Below the pieces are notes generated by a model. It did not search any database. It saw only the letters and a program-made list of their open reading frames with translations, and was not told the DNA's origin. Shown here in pieces: positions 46,998 to 63,697 of a stretch of 64,000 nucleotides of DNA. Numbering within the stretch: position 1 is the first letter of the stretch; each line of letters opens with the position of its first letter. This stretch comes from Xestospongia muta. Its lineage: Eukaryota; Porifera; Demospongiae; Haplosclerida; Petrosiidae. The position numbers were made by a program, and so were the translations under genes. The DNA lies in assembly GCA_963693285.1 (NCBI GenBank), contig OY848923.1, positions 907,026-971,025 of the forward strand, given 5' to 3'.

Positions 46998-49900
46998 TCA
47001 CCCATCCACTTACATTGTAATCCAAATCTGCTGTATAGTTCTTCCTCCGTCAAAGTATTTGATAACACAGTTCCATTGGGTAACTGAAAATCATTTGAAG
47101 GATCCTCATCAAAGTATCCCAAAAGACCCTCGGTAGAATTCAAAAACCTTGTACTTAGTTCAATGCCTAAATAAAGGAAGTCTGTCTCTTTTCCTATAGT
47201 CAGTGCTGCTCCAGAAGAAGTGGTTATAATCATTGTGTCATCTTTGTTTAATAAAATCACATTATTAATGCTAGTAGGATTAACTAAAGAGAGCTGATCA
47301 TCACTATAGATGTTGTCCTCAGTTACAACCAGATATTCTCCATCACTAGGCAACTGTTTGTGTTCACTATTACCAATATAAAGTACATACAAGTTTAACT
47401 GGTTTATCTCAATTTGTACCAGCTGGGAATTGTGACTCTTTATTGCGACTGCTTTTAAGACAGTGGCAGTTGTTCCATCGAGTTGTGACAGACGAATTTG
47501 CACTGTGAGGTTATGTGCTATAGATTGAAGTAGCAAGAATTCCCCTAATCCATTAAATGTGTAGTTATGTCCGTCTAAAGTCTCAAAATGAGGATCTCCC
47601 CATGTGAAACCTAATACGTGAATGAATAGGTGGATTGATAAATCAATCAATGAATGGATAAATGGATGGATGAATGGATGATAAATGGATGGATGGGATG
47701 GATAAATGGATAGATGGGATGGATAAATGGATAGATGGATGAATGAATGGATAAATGGATGGATGTATGGATGTAATTATACCAGGGGTTGGAGGCTCAT
47801 AGACACTACAGTTAGGTGATGGTCGATGTTTATAAAATAATTCACAATTTTCAGTTTCTTCACAACATTGACTAAAAGGTCGACTATCACTCTCTTCATG
47901 TTGATTGGGATAAAACAAGGAATGATAATAGTGATATCGTCCACCCTCTTTAGGTCCAACAAGAAGTGCCCCATTATCGTCATAGCAACACTCTAAACCA
48001 TGTTGACTAGTGGTAGCAACAAAAAAAGCACAGCTTTCATCAGAACTCTGGACAAAACTAAATCTCCAATCTCTATTAGCCTGTAATTTAGAACAAGGAC
48101 AGTCAGGTAGATTGTTAGTCCAATCTCCATGATCTTCTTGTTCGCTGACCCACTGCAGACACTTTTCTTCAATCTTTTCTTTCTCACTCAGTATTGGTGA
48201 TACATTAAACATCCATTGACCATTAGCTCCAGTATTACCAAGTACCTTATCAATGTTTAAAATTTGTGCACTGGTAAGTTCTGCATTGAAATAGGTAGTT
48301 AAGTTTCCTGCACTGTACCCAACGACAGTTGGATGATGGTATATTTGTAGAGTGAAGTTATTCTCCTTATACAAGTAAAGAGCGTATGTAGTAGTGTAGT
48401 TTGATACTAGGACCAGCTGGAAAGTCCTAGTCTATAAACAAAATACAAATAAATTACTAAAATTTAATTTTTAATATTTTAGTATTTTAAAAGGTAGATT
48501 CTTATTACAATTTCTGTGTAATGATTCATTACCAAATATTATCTATCTTTATATGATGTGGCCTGATTTGCGAAAAGGGACCACTTTCTGTCAAAATAAT
48601 TGTGACCTGATTTGTTAACAAAACCACTGTTAAAACATATCAAAAAGCAGTTTTGCATACGTATAATAGTTATGAATATATAGCAACTGTATTATACAAA
48701 ACTGAGATGTTTGAGATGTTTTAACAGTGGTTTGTTCACAATTCAGATCACAAATATTTTGGTCCCTTTTTGCAAATCAGGTCACATATGCATATATAAT
48801 ACCTCAGTCTCATGGTTAACTCCTAAATAAGGTACTGCATTAGACCAAGTGGATACAAGAACCCATTTCCCATCAAAAGTCCCCTCACTGAATTCCTGGA
48901 CCCTATCAGAGGCAAGTTTCAGTATATTCTGGGCCCGGAGACCATCTGATGAAGTATACACTTTATAAAAGAGAGCAGATGTGTTTTTAGAGGTTCGGAG
49001 GTCAAGATCTGTCCAGTAAGGTGCTAGAATTGGAAGATGAGCTTGACCATATGGGAATGGAATTGCTTGCCAATTAAGATAGGGTCTGGTTAGTGAGAGC
49101 ATGCCATTTGATGTGATCTACAGATTAGAATGGATAAATGGATAGTAAAATGGATGAATGAATAGTATAATGGATGAATGCATAGTAAAATGGATGAATG
49201 AATGGATGAATGAATAGTATAATGGATGAATGAATGGATGAATGCATAGTAAAATGGATGAATGAATGGATAAATGCATAGTATAATGAATGAATGAATG
49301 GATGAATGCATAGTAAAATGGATAAATGAATGGGTCTATGGCTTACATAAATTTTCCAGTATTTTTCACTAAATATAGGAATTGGTTTACTACCATTGAT
49401 TAGAACAGTTACAGCCTCATCATCAACATTGGTCATTTCATGATCCTTTAGTATCTTCCCATACGGTAACAACCTGTTCGTATAATTCATAACACTTACA
49501 TTGAGAGACAATATAACAAGCGGATCATCACAAGCATCTAAACTACAATTTGCAGTAACGTGGACTTTGTACTTTTTGCCTAGCTCAAATATATCAGCAA
49601 AAAGCAAGTCAGAGTCTTGTGAGTGTGTTGTGAAGTTGCTGCTAACTAGTGTCACTGTGAAATTGTACTGATCATCTGATTGTAGAGAGCTAGTACACTG
49701 TGTGACTAATGTGTGAAGGGAAGTAGATACGAGGGAGAAAGCTGTAACCTCTATCGAGTAAGCACAGTCATTTAGATCTTCATCTGATATTCCACTACCA
49801 GAGAAAGCTGACCCGCCATCATTTGAGACTGCGCGGACATTACGCGTTTCGAAATTGTTCAACGATTCTATACTTTCCTCCCATTTCGCGAAATTCTCGT

Positions 49901-50027
49901 CTTCATTGTTACTCTCTGATACAGAAAGCCACTCTAGTCCTCGGAGATCCTTTGTTTCTAGTTTGTTGTAACTGGAGACGGAGTTAATAGCTACGAGAAA
50001 GAACAAAGACAACGCTATCATTTCCAT
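36683..50027 (-). CDS. NIDO-AMOP-VWD-EGF-cadherin giant surface protein
   Basis: Single-pass protein of about 3626 residues. Exons in coding order: 50027-49347, 49117-48803, 48431-47783, 47610-47014, 46776-46516, 46100-45976, 45832-45436, 45366-45244, 45194-45069, 45013-44888, 44671-44546, 44417-37934, 37874-37768, 37719-37610, 37520-37010, 36825-36683; the sum is exactly 3627 codons. Order: signal peptide; NIDO region ([12 protein letters not shown]); AMOP ([28 protein letters not shown], about 430-545); VWD ([20 protein letters not shown], about 549-747); Cys-rich region; two calcium-type EGFs (DVNEC, DIDEC); two more EGF-like modules; 20 cadherin repeats (about 1176-3290); membrane helix (about 3297-3322); tail of about 300 residues. 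NIDO-AMOP-VWD is the core of Drosophila Mesh and vertebrate MUC4/SUSD2. I know of no standard cadherin class with this front end. The tail shows no obvious beta-catenin site but has YETM, NPSY and a 36-residue repeat. Adhesion role inferred. Confidence 0.9.
37060..37450 (-). repeat. 36-residue tandem repeat in the cadherin tail
   Basis: Four 108-bp units, nearly identical at DNA level, encode [20 protein letters not shown] followed by [15 protein letters not shown]. Each has a basic RRGRR(A/V)SS segment resembling an AGC-kinase site, followed by an acidic part. Near-identity of units implies recent expansion or homogenisation. Confidence 0.93.
37631..37696 (-). other. YETM and NPSY motifs in the cadherin tail
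   Basis: On the coding strand YETM (37696-37685) fits the YxxM consensus of p85 SH2 domains. WLNPSYQ (NPSY at 37642-37631) fits the NPxY consensus of PTB domains. They are 14 residues apart in one 110-nt exon. Motifs this short arise by chance, so binding is only a hypothesis. Confidence 0.6.
37934..44417 (-). other. 6.5-kb single exon encoding all cadherin repeats and the TM
   Basis: One uninterrupted exon of 6484 nt encodes 20 cadherin repeats, the membrane helix ([20 protein letters not shown]) and the basic stop-transfer KKRERVKRK. The acceptor is TTTCCATTATAG, the donor GTGAGT. DxNDN-type linkers are visible after repeats 2, 3, 5, 7, 9, 11, 13, 15, 16 and 19 (for example [44 protein letters not shown]), with a variant ([10 protein letters not shown]) after 17. 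Repeats 4, 6, 8, 10, 12, 14 and 18 end in short linkers such as [12 protein letters not shown]. The rest of the gene has introns of ordinary density. Confidence 0.92.
44672..44877. repeat. GGAT/GAAT minisatellite in intron
   Basis: GGATGGATGGATGAAAGAAT-type repeat in the intron between the last two EGF exons of the cadherin gene. Related GGAT repeats occupy other introns of this gene at 47618-47775 and 49124-49335. Confidence 0.9.
46325..46470. repeat. 24-bp minisatellite in intron
   Basis: About six tandem units of roughly 24 bp (TAGGTACATTGGTACAGTGG then TACG) in an intron of the minus-strand cadherin gene. Confidence 0.9.
46939..46993. repeat. (CA)n microsatellite
   Basis: About 55 bp of CA next to the donor of the VWD exon in the minus-strand cadherin gene. 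Confidence 0.92.
48555..48787. mobile_element. MITE-like hairpin element in the NIDO intron
   Basis: About 233 bp with long terminal inverted repeats of roughly 100 nt. The left arm begins ATGTGGCCTGATTTGCGAAA; the right arm, reverse complemented, begins ATGTGACCTGATTTGCAAAA. The arms also share AGGGACCA and CCACTGTTAAAACAT. No coding capacity. Fits a miniature inverted-repeat transposable element; the target duplication is unclear (possibly TA or TATG). Confidence 0.8.
49124..49335. repeat. GGATGAATGAATAGTATAAT minisatellite
   Basis: Degenerate 20-30 bp units of GGATGAATG with ATAGTA(T/A)AAT fill the first intron of the cadherin gene. They extend the first-exon open frame artificially past its GTAAGC donor at 49346. 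Confidence 0.88.
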
Positions 50028-50464
50028 CTTCTACTTTTTCGGGTGGGGCTCGTAAACAGCAAAAGCGTGGGAGTTAGTTATTAAAAGAGGAGGAGCTTAT
50101 GATATAATTAATAAAATTAAAAAATTATCATTTGCTTAAAATTTGTTTTGATTTTCCAGTTTAAATTTTACAAAATGACAACAACTATTAATTTTTTGAA
50201 CACGAACACAAATTATTGTACATTTGATTTTTGATAATAAAAGATGAAAACTTGTCTTAATTCTCATCAGATGTGAATCAAAACGACAACAACAAAACAA
50301 ACAGAGATAATAAACAAAACAGCAAACAAATCAAAGAATTCTTACGCTCTGATTTTCACAAAAGACTTGATTGATTTCGTAGAAATAGTGTTAATAGATT
50401 TGTATAAGGAACACTTTGTAGTAAATTTTTATTTTCCTAGCACACCAAAAACCAGATCACTAGA
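50028..50464. other. Intergenic region upstream of the cadherin gene
   Basis: 437 bp between the 5' end of the cadherin gene and the 3' end of the PI3K regulatory gene, both on the minus strand. AT-rich with no coding signal. It should hold the cadherin promoter and the PI3K-gene 3' UTR. Confidence 0.5.
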
Positions 50465-56303
<5,839 letters not shown>

Positions 56304-56560
56304 TTTCAATACTTTAGCACGGAAACTTGGAACGAAATCGTCTCTCTTTCTACTGAAAACCCGCTCAGAAAGTTTGACCAAGAGAGAAAGGTTGTTCTAA
56401 TTACACAGCCTAGTTAGAAATTACTTTTATTTAAAAAATATACGGTCATATTTACGTTGTGTATTATCACGTGATACAAACTAATAATAATATTCATTGA
56501 TAGCAGGGCGTAGCTGGAACTTGGGCTCAGCTCTAACTTGAAAGTTCAAAGAATCTGAAA
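56304..56560. promoter_or_regulatory. Bidirectional promoter, PI3K regulatory gene and PTB adaptor
   Basis: 257 bp between divergent start codons. It contains TATCACGTGATA near 56463, a palindrome with an E-box (CACGTG). Promoter role is inferred from the head-to-head layout. Confidence 0.55.
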
Positions 56561-59500
56561 ATGGCTAGTCAAAGGAGACTAACAAACCAATTAGGTATCA
56601 AATTATTTAAAATTAGTATTGTAATCGCTACATAAAATATGTACTCGCTAAAGTCAGCTGTAGCTCCGTAACTTAAGCGTTTATTAGCAATAGGGGTGGG
56701 GCTCAAGGATCCTTTATCTTTAATCTCTTTTTTATATAGTTGAACCACAGCCTCTCAGTCCTAGAGAACTGGTAGATAAATACTCAGGTCTGGGACTACA
56801 ATTTCGAGTCAAAGTGAGTACACCCAGTACACTAATGTCATACAGTGATTGTTCATTTATACACAATTTCTTAGACTCATGATACTAATGTAAACAGCTA
56901 ATGTAGTAGTGTAGGCTAATACTAAAGCTTACTACTGCATATACAGTACTGACAGTTGTAGCTATATGCATAAAAAGACTATTGACAGAAAGCTGTGTTC
57001 AAATCACACATGCACATCATTTGACGTGGGCGGATAGTTTGTGATGTTTTCTTTTCTAATTCTTGCAGTATGTTGGATCTGAGAATATTAACAGGAAAAG
57101 AGGAGATGCTGAAGCAGCAAGATATTGCATTCCAACGCTAAGAGTAAGTACCAGTACAGGTCTACAGTTATACAAGTACCTATTATTACAAAGACTTAGT
57201 CAATGTCCCTTTCATCTATCCTTTCTTATTGCATTCACCATTTATCATGCATCAATCTATTTATATCATTTTTACAGATTGCCAGTAAAAATATGGGAGC
57301 TCACAAGCCCAAAGCTGTTCTTGGTCTTAGTTTAAAAGGAATCTCATTATATGATGAAAGATCCAAAGTATAGCACAAATAAACAATGATGTCATACCAC
57401 TGTTCTAAAAATAGACACAATCCTCTTTCACTTTTCTTTTTTCCATGCTTTATCTTTCAGTCTGTTACTCGTGTACCAGTGGAGAAGATTACCTACGTCA
57501 GCCATGATCCCGAGGATGTATGTTATTTTGGTATCATAATTCAAACAAAGGAATCACACACGGGATTCCGTCTGTACTGTTTCAAAGCTGAAAAATCAGT
57601 TGTGAGTCTCTGTATAAAATATACACTATATTAATTTCTTCAATGATTATAAAGATGTGCTCTTAAGTAGCATTTGAAATATTTTTACTCAACAAATAAT
57701 TTTTGCAATTTTGATGATATTTTTCTATTTTGTCTTTAGGCAACTACTTTTGTCACTTCCGCTCGTGAACTGTTTGATTTGATGCTCAAACTTCGTGAGG
57801 CAAAAAAGAAACTTAAAGAAGAAAGAGATGCTGCTGCCAACAATTCACAAGGTCAAAATTTTGAAGACTTTAATGTCCTAAATTATAGAGTTTCAGGAAA
57901 AAAATAGTTAAATCAAGTATCACAATATCTGATTGTCTTATTACTTGTGTGTTGTCATTGTAGGGACTAACTCTGATAAAAGTAACCTGCCTTCTGAAAA
58001 TGCTCCACCTCCTTCATACACATCAGTAGTAAAAGAATCTGGTCCTCCTGGACGCCCTCCACCTCCTTGTCCCAAACAAGCCCCAGCTATTCCTCCACGT
58101 CCCGAGGAGAACATGTTTGATTTTTCTGACAAGCCGCCTGAGTCATCACCATTTGACGAAGTTTATGAAGTAAGTCACCATACAGTAGTATCATTATGTA
58201 ACATCAGTACTGAGGTTTTAAGTGAAATATTGTCTTGAGATGTTTTAAATTCACAATGTTCTTGTCTTTTGTGGCATGATAATTATATTTATTGAAATGA
58301 ATAAATGAATATTGACAAGTTGTAATAAATTTCTTTCCTTACAAGATTTTTGACTCTACACAGAAGCCACAACAGGTAATTATAGCAAACATTTTACAAA
58401 TTTAAAATTTTAAAAAAGCAAAAGTTTTCATTGATAATTGATTATTTATTTATTTTTAGACACAAAGACAAACTGCTACGGATGAATGGCAAAAGTTAGA
58501 AGGTGAATTAAACAGTATAGCTCAGGTAAAACACAATAACAACAAAAACGTATTAATTGATGAGAATTCTTTAGAATCTCCCAAACTTGCATAGACAACA
58601 AACAACAGAGGAGTACGTTACATTACCTCTGCCGCCACCTAGTGGCATACAAAGGCCTCAACCATTTGGGACAAAACCACCTCCCCCTAAAGACCCACCA
58701 CCTCCTAACACAGGCCTTGGGGAACTAGAGGACATTTTTTCAGGGGGTAGTAGTATGCTTCCACCTCTACCTGAAATTAATACTACACTAAATCCTTTTG
58801 GAGCTACACAGAAACCTCCACCACCCAACTATCCTCCTCCTCCCCTAGCCTCTTATCCACCCGGAGCATCAATGGCTCCTCAAGAACCATCCATTACAAT
58901 GGATCTAATGGATACAATCAGAAATCCTCCGCCTGGTACCACTTCATATCCTCAAGGAATGGGAATAGGATCATTTGGTGGTCCACAATATCCAGGTCAA
59001 CAATTTCCAGGCACTTCTTTCGGAGGTGGTCCATATGGAGGCACTGCTCCTTTTGGCACTGGGCCTGGAGGAGGTCCTTTTGGTAATATACCTGGAGTTC
59101 CTGCACCTAATGATATCTTCAGTATGCCAGCTGACCCTCTCTTGGACACTACCTTTTCTCAACCTCTTCTTCCCACAAACACCCAAAAAGTAGACACAGC
59201 CAAAGGAGGTCCCAAGGGACAAGGAGGATCTGGAGGTGATGCATTCTCTGATCTTGTTAGTATGGCACGAAACAAAGCTTCAGCAACAACAGCTGCTAGC
59301 ACTAAATTAGCAGAGTTTCTTCCGATACGATCATCTCCACCTCCTCTTCCCTATCGTCCACCTAGTTTGGGCCAAGAGTCTACAGACAGAGGTGGACTCA
59401 AGCCAGAAATGATGATTGCTTTTGAAGAAAACATTTCTGCTGGCAAACAGACACCCCCTTTGCCTTCACATCAATCATCGTCAGATCCATTTGGGGATAA

Positions 59501-59576
59501 CTTTAGGTCTAGTCAAGCTCCACCCCCAGGAGATTTTCCTCAATCTTCCGGAGGCGGTGGTTGGGTTTCCTTTTAA
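56561..59576 (+). CDS. PTB-domain endocytic adaptor, Disabled-like
   Basis: Cytosolic adaptor of 609 residues. Exons: 56561-56594, 56740-56813, 57069-57143, 57278-57367, 57461-57601, 57740-57851, 57964-58169, 58346-58375, 58460-58525, 58575-59576; the sum is 610 codons. A PTB domain spans about residues 25-165 (VKYVGSENI, ISLYDERSK, PVEKITYVSHDPEDVCYFGI, SARELFDLMLKLREAKKK) and most resembles the Dab/GULP group, which binds NPxY tails of endocytic receptors. The C-terminal two thirds is low-complexity Pro/Gly-rich and contains LNPFG (NPF, EH-domain type), SDPFGDNF and adjacent DPF-like AP-2 signals, many PPPP runs, and a C-terminal WVSF, matching the WVxF motif bound by the AP-2 alpha ear. 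Likely clathrin cargo adaptor. Dab versus GULP/CED-6 orthology cannot be settled by eye. Shares a 257-bp divergent promoter region with the PI3K regulatory gene. Confidence 0.88.
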
Positions 59577-60039
59577 AGAAACATGACAAACCACAACTCC
59601 ATATGTATACATAAATACATTATATAACGTATTCTATTTTTAACTCCATAGTTACTATCAGAGCTGTATGATATGTTAACAATGCTAGTGATTTGCTGTT
59701 TTTATTTCATTTTTTACTAGTTTATTGTACATAATTTAGTTTGTACACACAATAGTGGTCTATTCTATTTTTAACTCCATAGTTACTAGTACATCTCTTG
59801 GCATTTATTACAAAGCTGATTTTCTTTGAAATAATAATAACTTGATCTGTTTGTATAAATTAATTAATATATTATATTATTAATATCTGAGTGATGTCAA
59901 GTAACATCTTTTATGTTTTGGTTAGTATAGTAATTTATCTCCACATCGTCACTTTTATTCTCTTAACATTAGTGGTCAAGTTATCAAATATCCTAACTTA
60001 CCTTCTACAGGTACATTAAGTTTATGTAGAAACCAATGG
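59577..60039. other. Intergenic region after the PTB adaptor
   Basis: About 460 bp of AT-rich 3' UTR and spacer. A short direct repeat (TATTCTATTTTTAACTCCAT then AGTTACTA) occurs near 59630 and 59760. No coding signal. Confidence 0.5.
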
Positions 60040-60420
60040 TGTCATCATATAGGTGGTCAACTACATGAAGAATATAGTTAAACTACTACTTCAAATAGTT
60101 CTGTGATCATAAAATCATAGAGATTATTTCTATGATAGCAATTGCGAGCACAGTCTAGGTGAATTAATCAACAGATTATTTGATGGCTTGTGGTGTCAAA
60201 GTGCTAGTAATGAGTCTAATATTGGAGTATGGTATTATCCTAATGGTAGTCAAGTGTCTACAGTAGATGACTCATCACCATTACATTCTGTGTATATGTC
60301 AGGACAGATTGGACTATATCGTGATAAAAAGTTATATAATTATGAGTGAATGTAGAGATGTTATATCAGAGAACATAATATAAACCAAACATTATTGAGA
60401 GTACTGTATTAAGCAAACAT
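60040..60420 (+). pseudogene. Ig-receptor pseudogene fragment
   Basis: Degenerate copy of the second exon of the gene that follows. It retains DGLWCQSA-like, NESNIGVWYYPNGSQVS and DDSSPLHSV segments at about 60180-60310. The preceding segment has stops and frame breaks, and the Y-x-C end is destroyed (ATTATGAGTGA near 60340). No signal-peptide exon is found. Confidence 0.85.
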
Positions 60421-60652
60421 ATACAGTGAGTTTGGTTAAATAATACATTTTCAATTTTAAGCTTTTTTAGTTATAGCCTACAGTTTACTTAGTGGGTGTG
60501 TATTGTATACAATATAGATTAACTGTTAATGCACTATTTTAAAAACAACATCCACAGCTGTTTATAAAGAAGTAAGTAAGTATATAATGTATTACTTAAT
60601 GCTACCTATGTAGAATATAAGACAGTCAACAGAGTTTGTCAAGTTGTCATAC

Positions 60653-62476
60653 ATGATGTCAGGTGTCTTCTTTTGTCTTATAGTTAGTTTACTAATACCA
60701 TTGTTTGCCATATCTAATGATCCTCCTCCATTACCTCACACTGGTAAGTTATCTAAAGGTACATTAACTAATTATTATATAATACAGGAGTCCAATTATA
60801 TGGAGGATACAATAAAACATCTTACCCAAATAACTCTATGATTCCTGCAAATTATTTCTTTGATATTGATAAAAACAATAATAATTTAAATGATGGCTTG
60901 TGGTGTCAAAGTGCTAGAAATGAGTCTAATATTGGAGTATGGTATTATCCTAATGGTAGTCAAGTGTCTGCAATAGATGACTCATCACCATTACATTCTG
61001 TGAGTATGTCAGGACAGATTGTACTATATCGTGACTCTGGGATAGGAAACTATGAGGGTATTTATACATGTGTTATACCAGATGAACATAATATAAATCA
61101 AACATTGATGGTATTGCTGTACAAGAAGTATACTTATGAAACAAATAGTGAGTTAAATTTTATTAACAATCAATAATAGTTTTATTAATGTGTTCAGGAG
61201 GACCTAGGATCATTGAAACTACATTCAACTCATTACTATCTACCAGAGATAATCCAGCATTCCTGATATCCTTTAATGTTACAAATGGAACAGCAACATA
61301 TATCAATTGTACATTAAATGATACTTTGATCTATCCCAATATTACACAGACTATTCTATCATATCAACTACCAACTAAAATTTTAGTAAAGCTTCTATTT
61401 GAATCAAGAGATGAAGGATGGTACAATTGTTCTGTGTCTAACTCCAGAGTTAAGGATGAATACTACAATAGTATAAATCAATCATATCCTGCTGACAGTA
61501 ACATATATGTTAAAGGTATGTACAATACAACAAGACAATGTAATGATCATTTGTTAATTATAGTTTCAAGAAAACCAGTTAATGTCACAGCTAAGTGGAT
61601 ACATCCCTCTGATGTTCTAGTCACATGGTCTTCACCAGTTGATAATGATCCATTAATAGCTGGTTATGAGGTCTTCTATGGTGTTAGCGATTATGATTGT
61701 AAAACGTTCAGTGTAGGAGTGACCAATGATACATATCTGATGATCAGTGGCTTATGTAGTGCTCAAAACTATTGTTTCTTTGTAATGTCATATTCAAATG
61801 AGGAATACACACTTCCAAGTGAATGGAGTGATGTTTTTGCACTCATTGGAGGTAAACAGTATTAAATTGAACATGTAATGTACTTTTGTTATGTAAGTCA
61901 ATGAAGTAACACCAAAAGGACAAAAAGAGAGTTCTCTAGTGTTTTATTCAATGCTTGCTGGTCTGGTGTTTCTAGTTTTCACTAACCTCATCACAGCTGC
62001 TGCGTTAATTATAAGTTGTATATGTTTTTGTAGATTTAGAAGGAATCGAGTCAAACTGTAAGTTTTAATCAGTTTTGTGCAATTAAGAGTAGACCTTAAC
62101 AATTACCTAATAAAGGGTATACCTTATTATATAAACATTTTGTAGTGACAAAATAAAAACACGCAATGTTCATTCTAGACAATGGTTGTCATCAAGGTAG
62201 CAGATAATTTGTTATAAATGTTTTTAGTTACAATATCATTTCTTACAAATACAGAAATGATAATATGTTTGAGAGTGTGTTAAAGTTTGAAAATCAAAGG
62301 TATGAAGACAATGACAAAGAAGATCCATTTTCATCACAAAATTATTTATTAGGTAATATAACTTAAAATACAATAATATATTAGAGTGTGTTTCAATCAT
62401 TATAAAATATATAAACATCATAATTTTCCTTGCAGCTTCTATAGATAACGAGACAACTACTTTTGTGAATCGGTAA
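60653..62476 (+). CDS. Small Ig/FN3 single-pass receptor
   Basis: Predicted type I membrane protein of 468 residues. Exons: 60653-60743, 60788-61147, 61198-61515, 61564-61851, 61898-62057, 62146-62196, 62255-62352, 62436-62476; the sum is 469 codons. Exon 1 is a signal peptide (CLIVSLLIPLFAISN) ending in DPPPLPHTG. Exon 2 is a V-like Ig domain (GLWCQSA to GIYTCVIP), exon 3 a second Ig-like domain (YINCTLN to GWYNCSVS), exon 4 an FN3 domain (KPVNVTAKW, LITGY-type and WSDVFALIGG ends). Exon 5 carries the membrane helix (YSMLAGLVFLVFTNLITAAA) and FRRNRVK. The tail is short. Extracellular exons are phase 1-1. It belongs to a local family with a pseudogene upstream and another copy downstream. Recognition or adhesion role is inferred; ligand unknown. 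Confidence 0.85.
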
Positions 62477-63697
62477 AGAAAAGATATAACAACATTTACA
62501 AGACACAGTATTACTTTGAACTATATGTTGTTACTATAGTTTATTGCTATAGAATTAGTAATTGTTCTAACAATAATATATATAGTTATCAAAATACATA
62601 CACAGATCAAATACACATATTGTATTGTTTAAGTGAATTTTTTTAGTATTCTCAGTAAAACAGAGTATAAAATATATTCAATTCTTTTACCGAACAAATG
62701 TTTTCTCAAACCATTTTCTATGTACATAAAATTATGAATTGTGAAATAATGCTTAAAACTATAAAACCATGCGATATATCTTATTGTAGTTATTAGACAG
62801 CAGATTATTTGTTGGTGTGTATAGTGTATCATGAAGATTATTTGTTATTGAGTACATTTTAATGAAAAGAATTTCCATTTTGTGCTCTCATAATTTAAAA
62901 TTTGAATCACCTACAACATATTACATTGTATTTTTAGTAAGTTGAAGATAGCAAAAATGGAGAAGATGTCAATATAATAAAGATGTCTAATTTCATATAC
63001 AAATACCCTACAATATAAAGACAAAAGTCTATATGAAGATAATTTCACTGAAAAATCGTTGTATCTATATAACAGTTGAGAATGATAAAATCAAATCACT
63101 TGAAGATGATTGTTCTGTTATTCAGTTTGACAACTCTCCTGATGTAATTTATTTGTTAAACTCTTAAATATGATAAACTTACTGAACACAACTCACAAAG
63201 TTACATCTCTTCAAGATGGTCATATTCTTGATAATGAGTGACAAAGTCAAGAAAAAGTTGAAGGCATATGAGTATTCTTGAAGAATGTTCAATCATTAAC
63301 TCAATTACAATATGTAGAAATGTTAATTATAATATAATTTAGTATAATGTTGATTGTAATTTTTGATTTTTAATCAGATATCAATAAAAACCTCATGTTA
63401 TTATTGGACTATACACAAACATTTACAGCTGGCATGCACCATTAAAGTCATGTTGAAGTATGAGACATTGCTCTATTAATCCCAACCAAACACGAGTTCT
63501 TTAAAACATTAATTATAATATATATACAAAATTAAAAATTATCAACTGGGCAATAACTCAATTACAGAAATCATTCCATTTAAAGGTCACCCAATTAATT
63601 AATAATTTATAATTAAATAATAAACATCCTGTTATTACAGTATGTATATACCATGTATATGTTACAGTCAGCAGAGCTTGTCAAGTTGTCATAAACG
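62477..63697. other. Intergenic region in the Ig-receptor cluster
   Basis: About 1.2 kb, AT-rich. It contains a possible alternative terminal exon (63076-63167) and neighbouring weaker pieces of similar style. No other gene seen. Confidence 0.5.
63076..63167 (+). CDS. Possible alternative last exon of the small Ig/FN3 receptor
   Basis: After an acceptor-like ATATAACAG the phase-1 frame reads VENDKIKSLEDDCSVIQFDN, then SPDVIYLLNS and a stop (92 nt). It would join in frame to the donor at 62353. Less clear acceptor-plus-frame pieces precede it (about 62940) and follow it (about 63200, VTSLQDGHILDNE). These could be alternative tail exons or relics of a lost gene copy. Confidence 0.3.
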
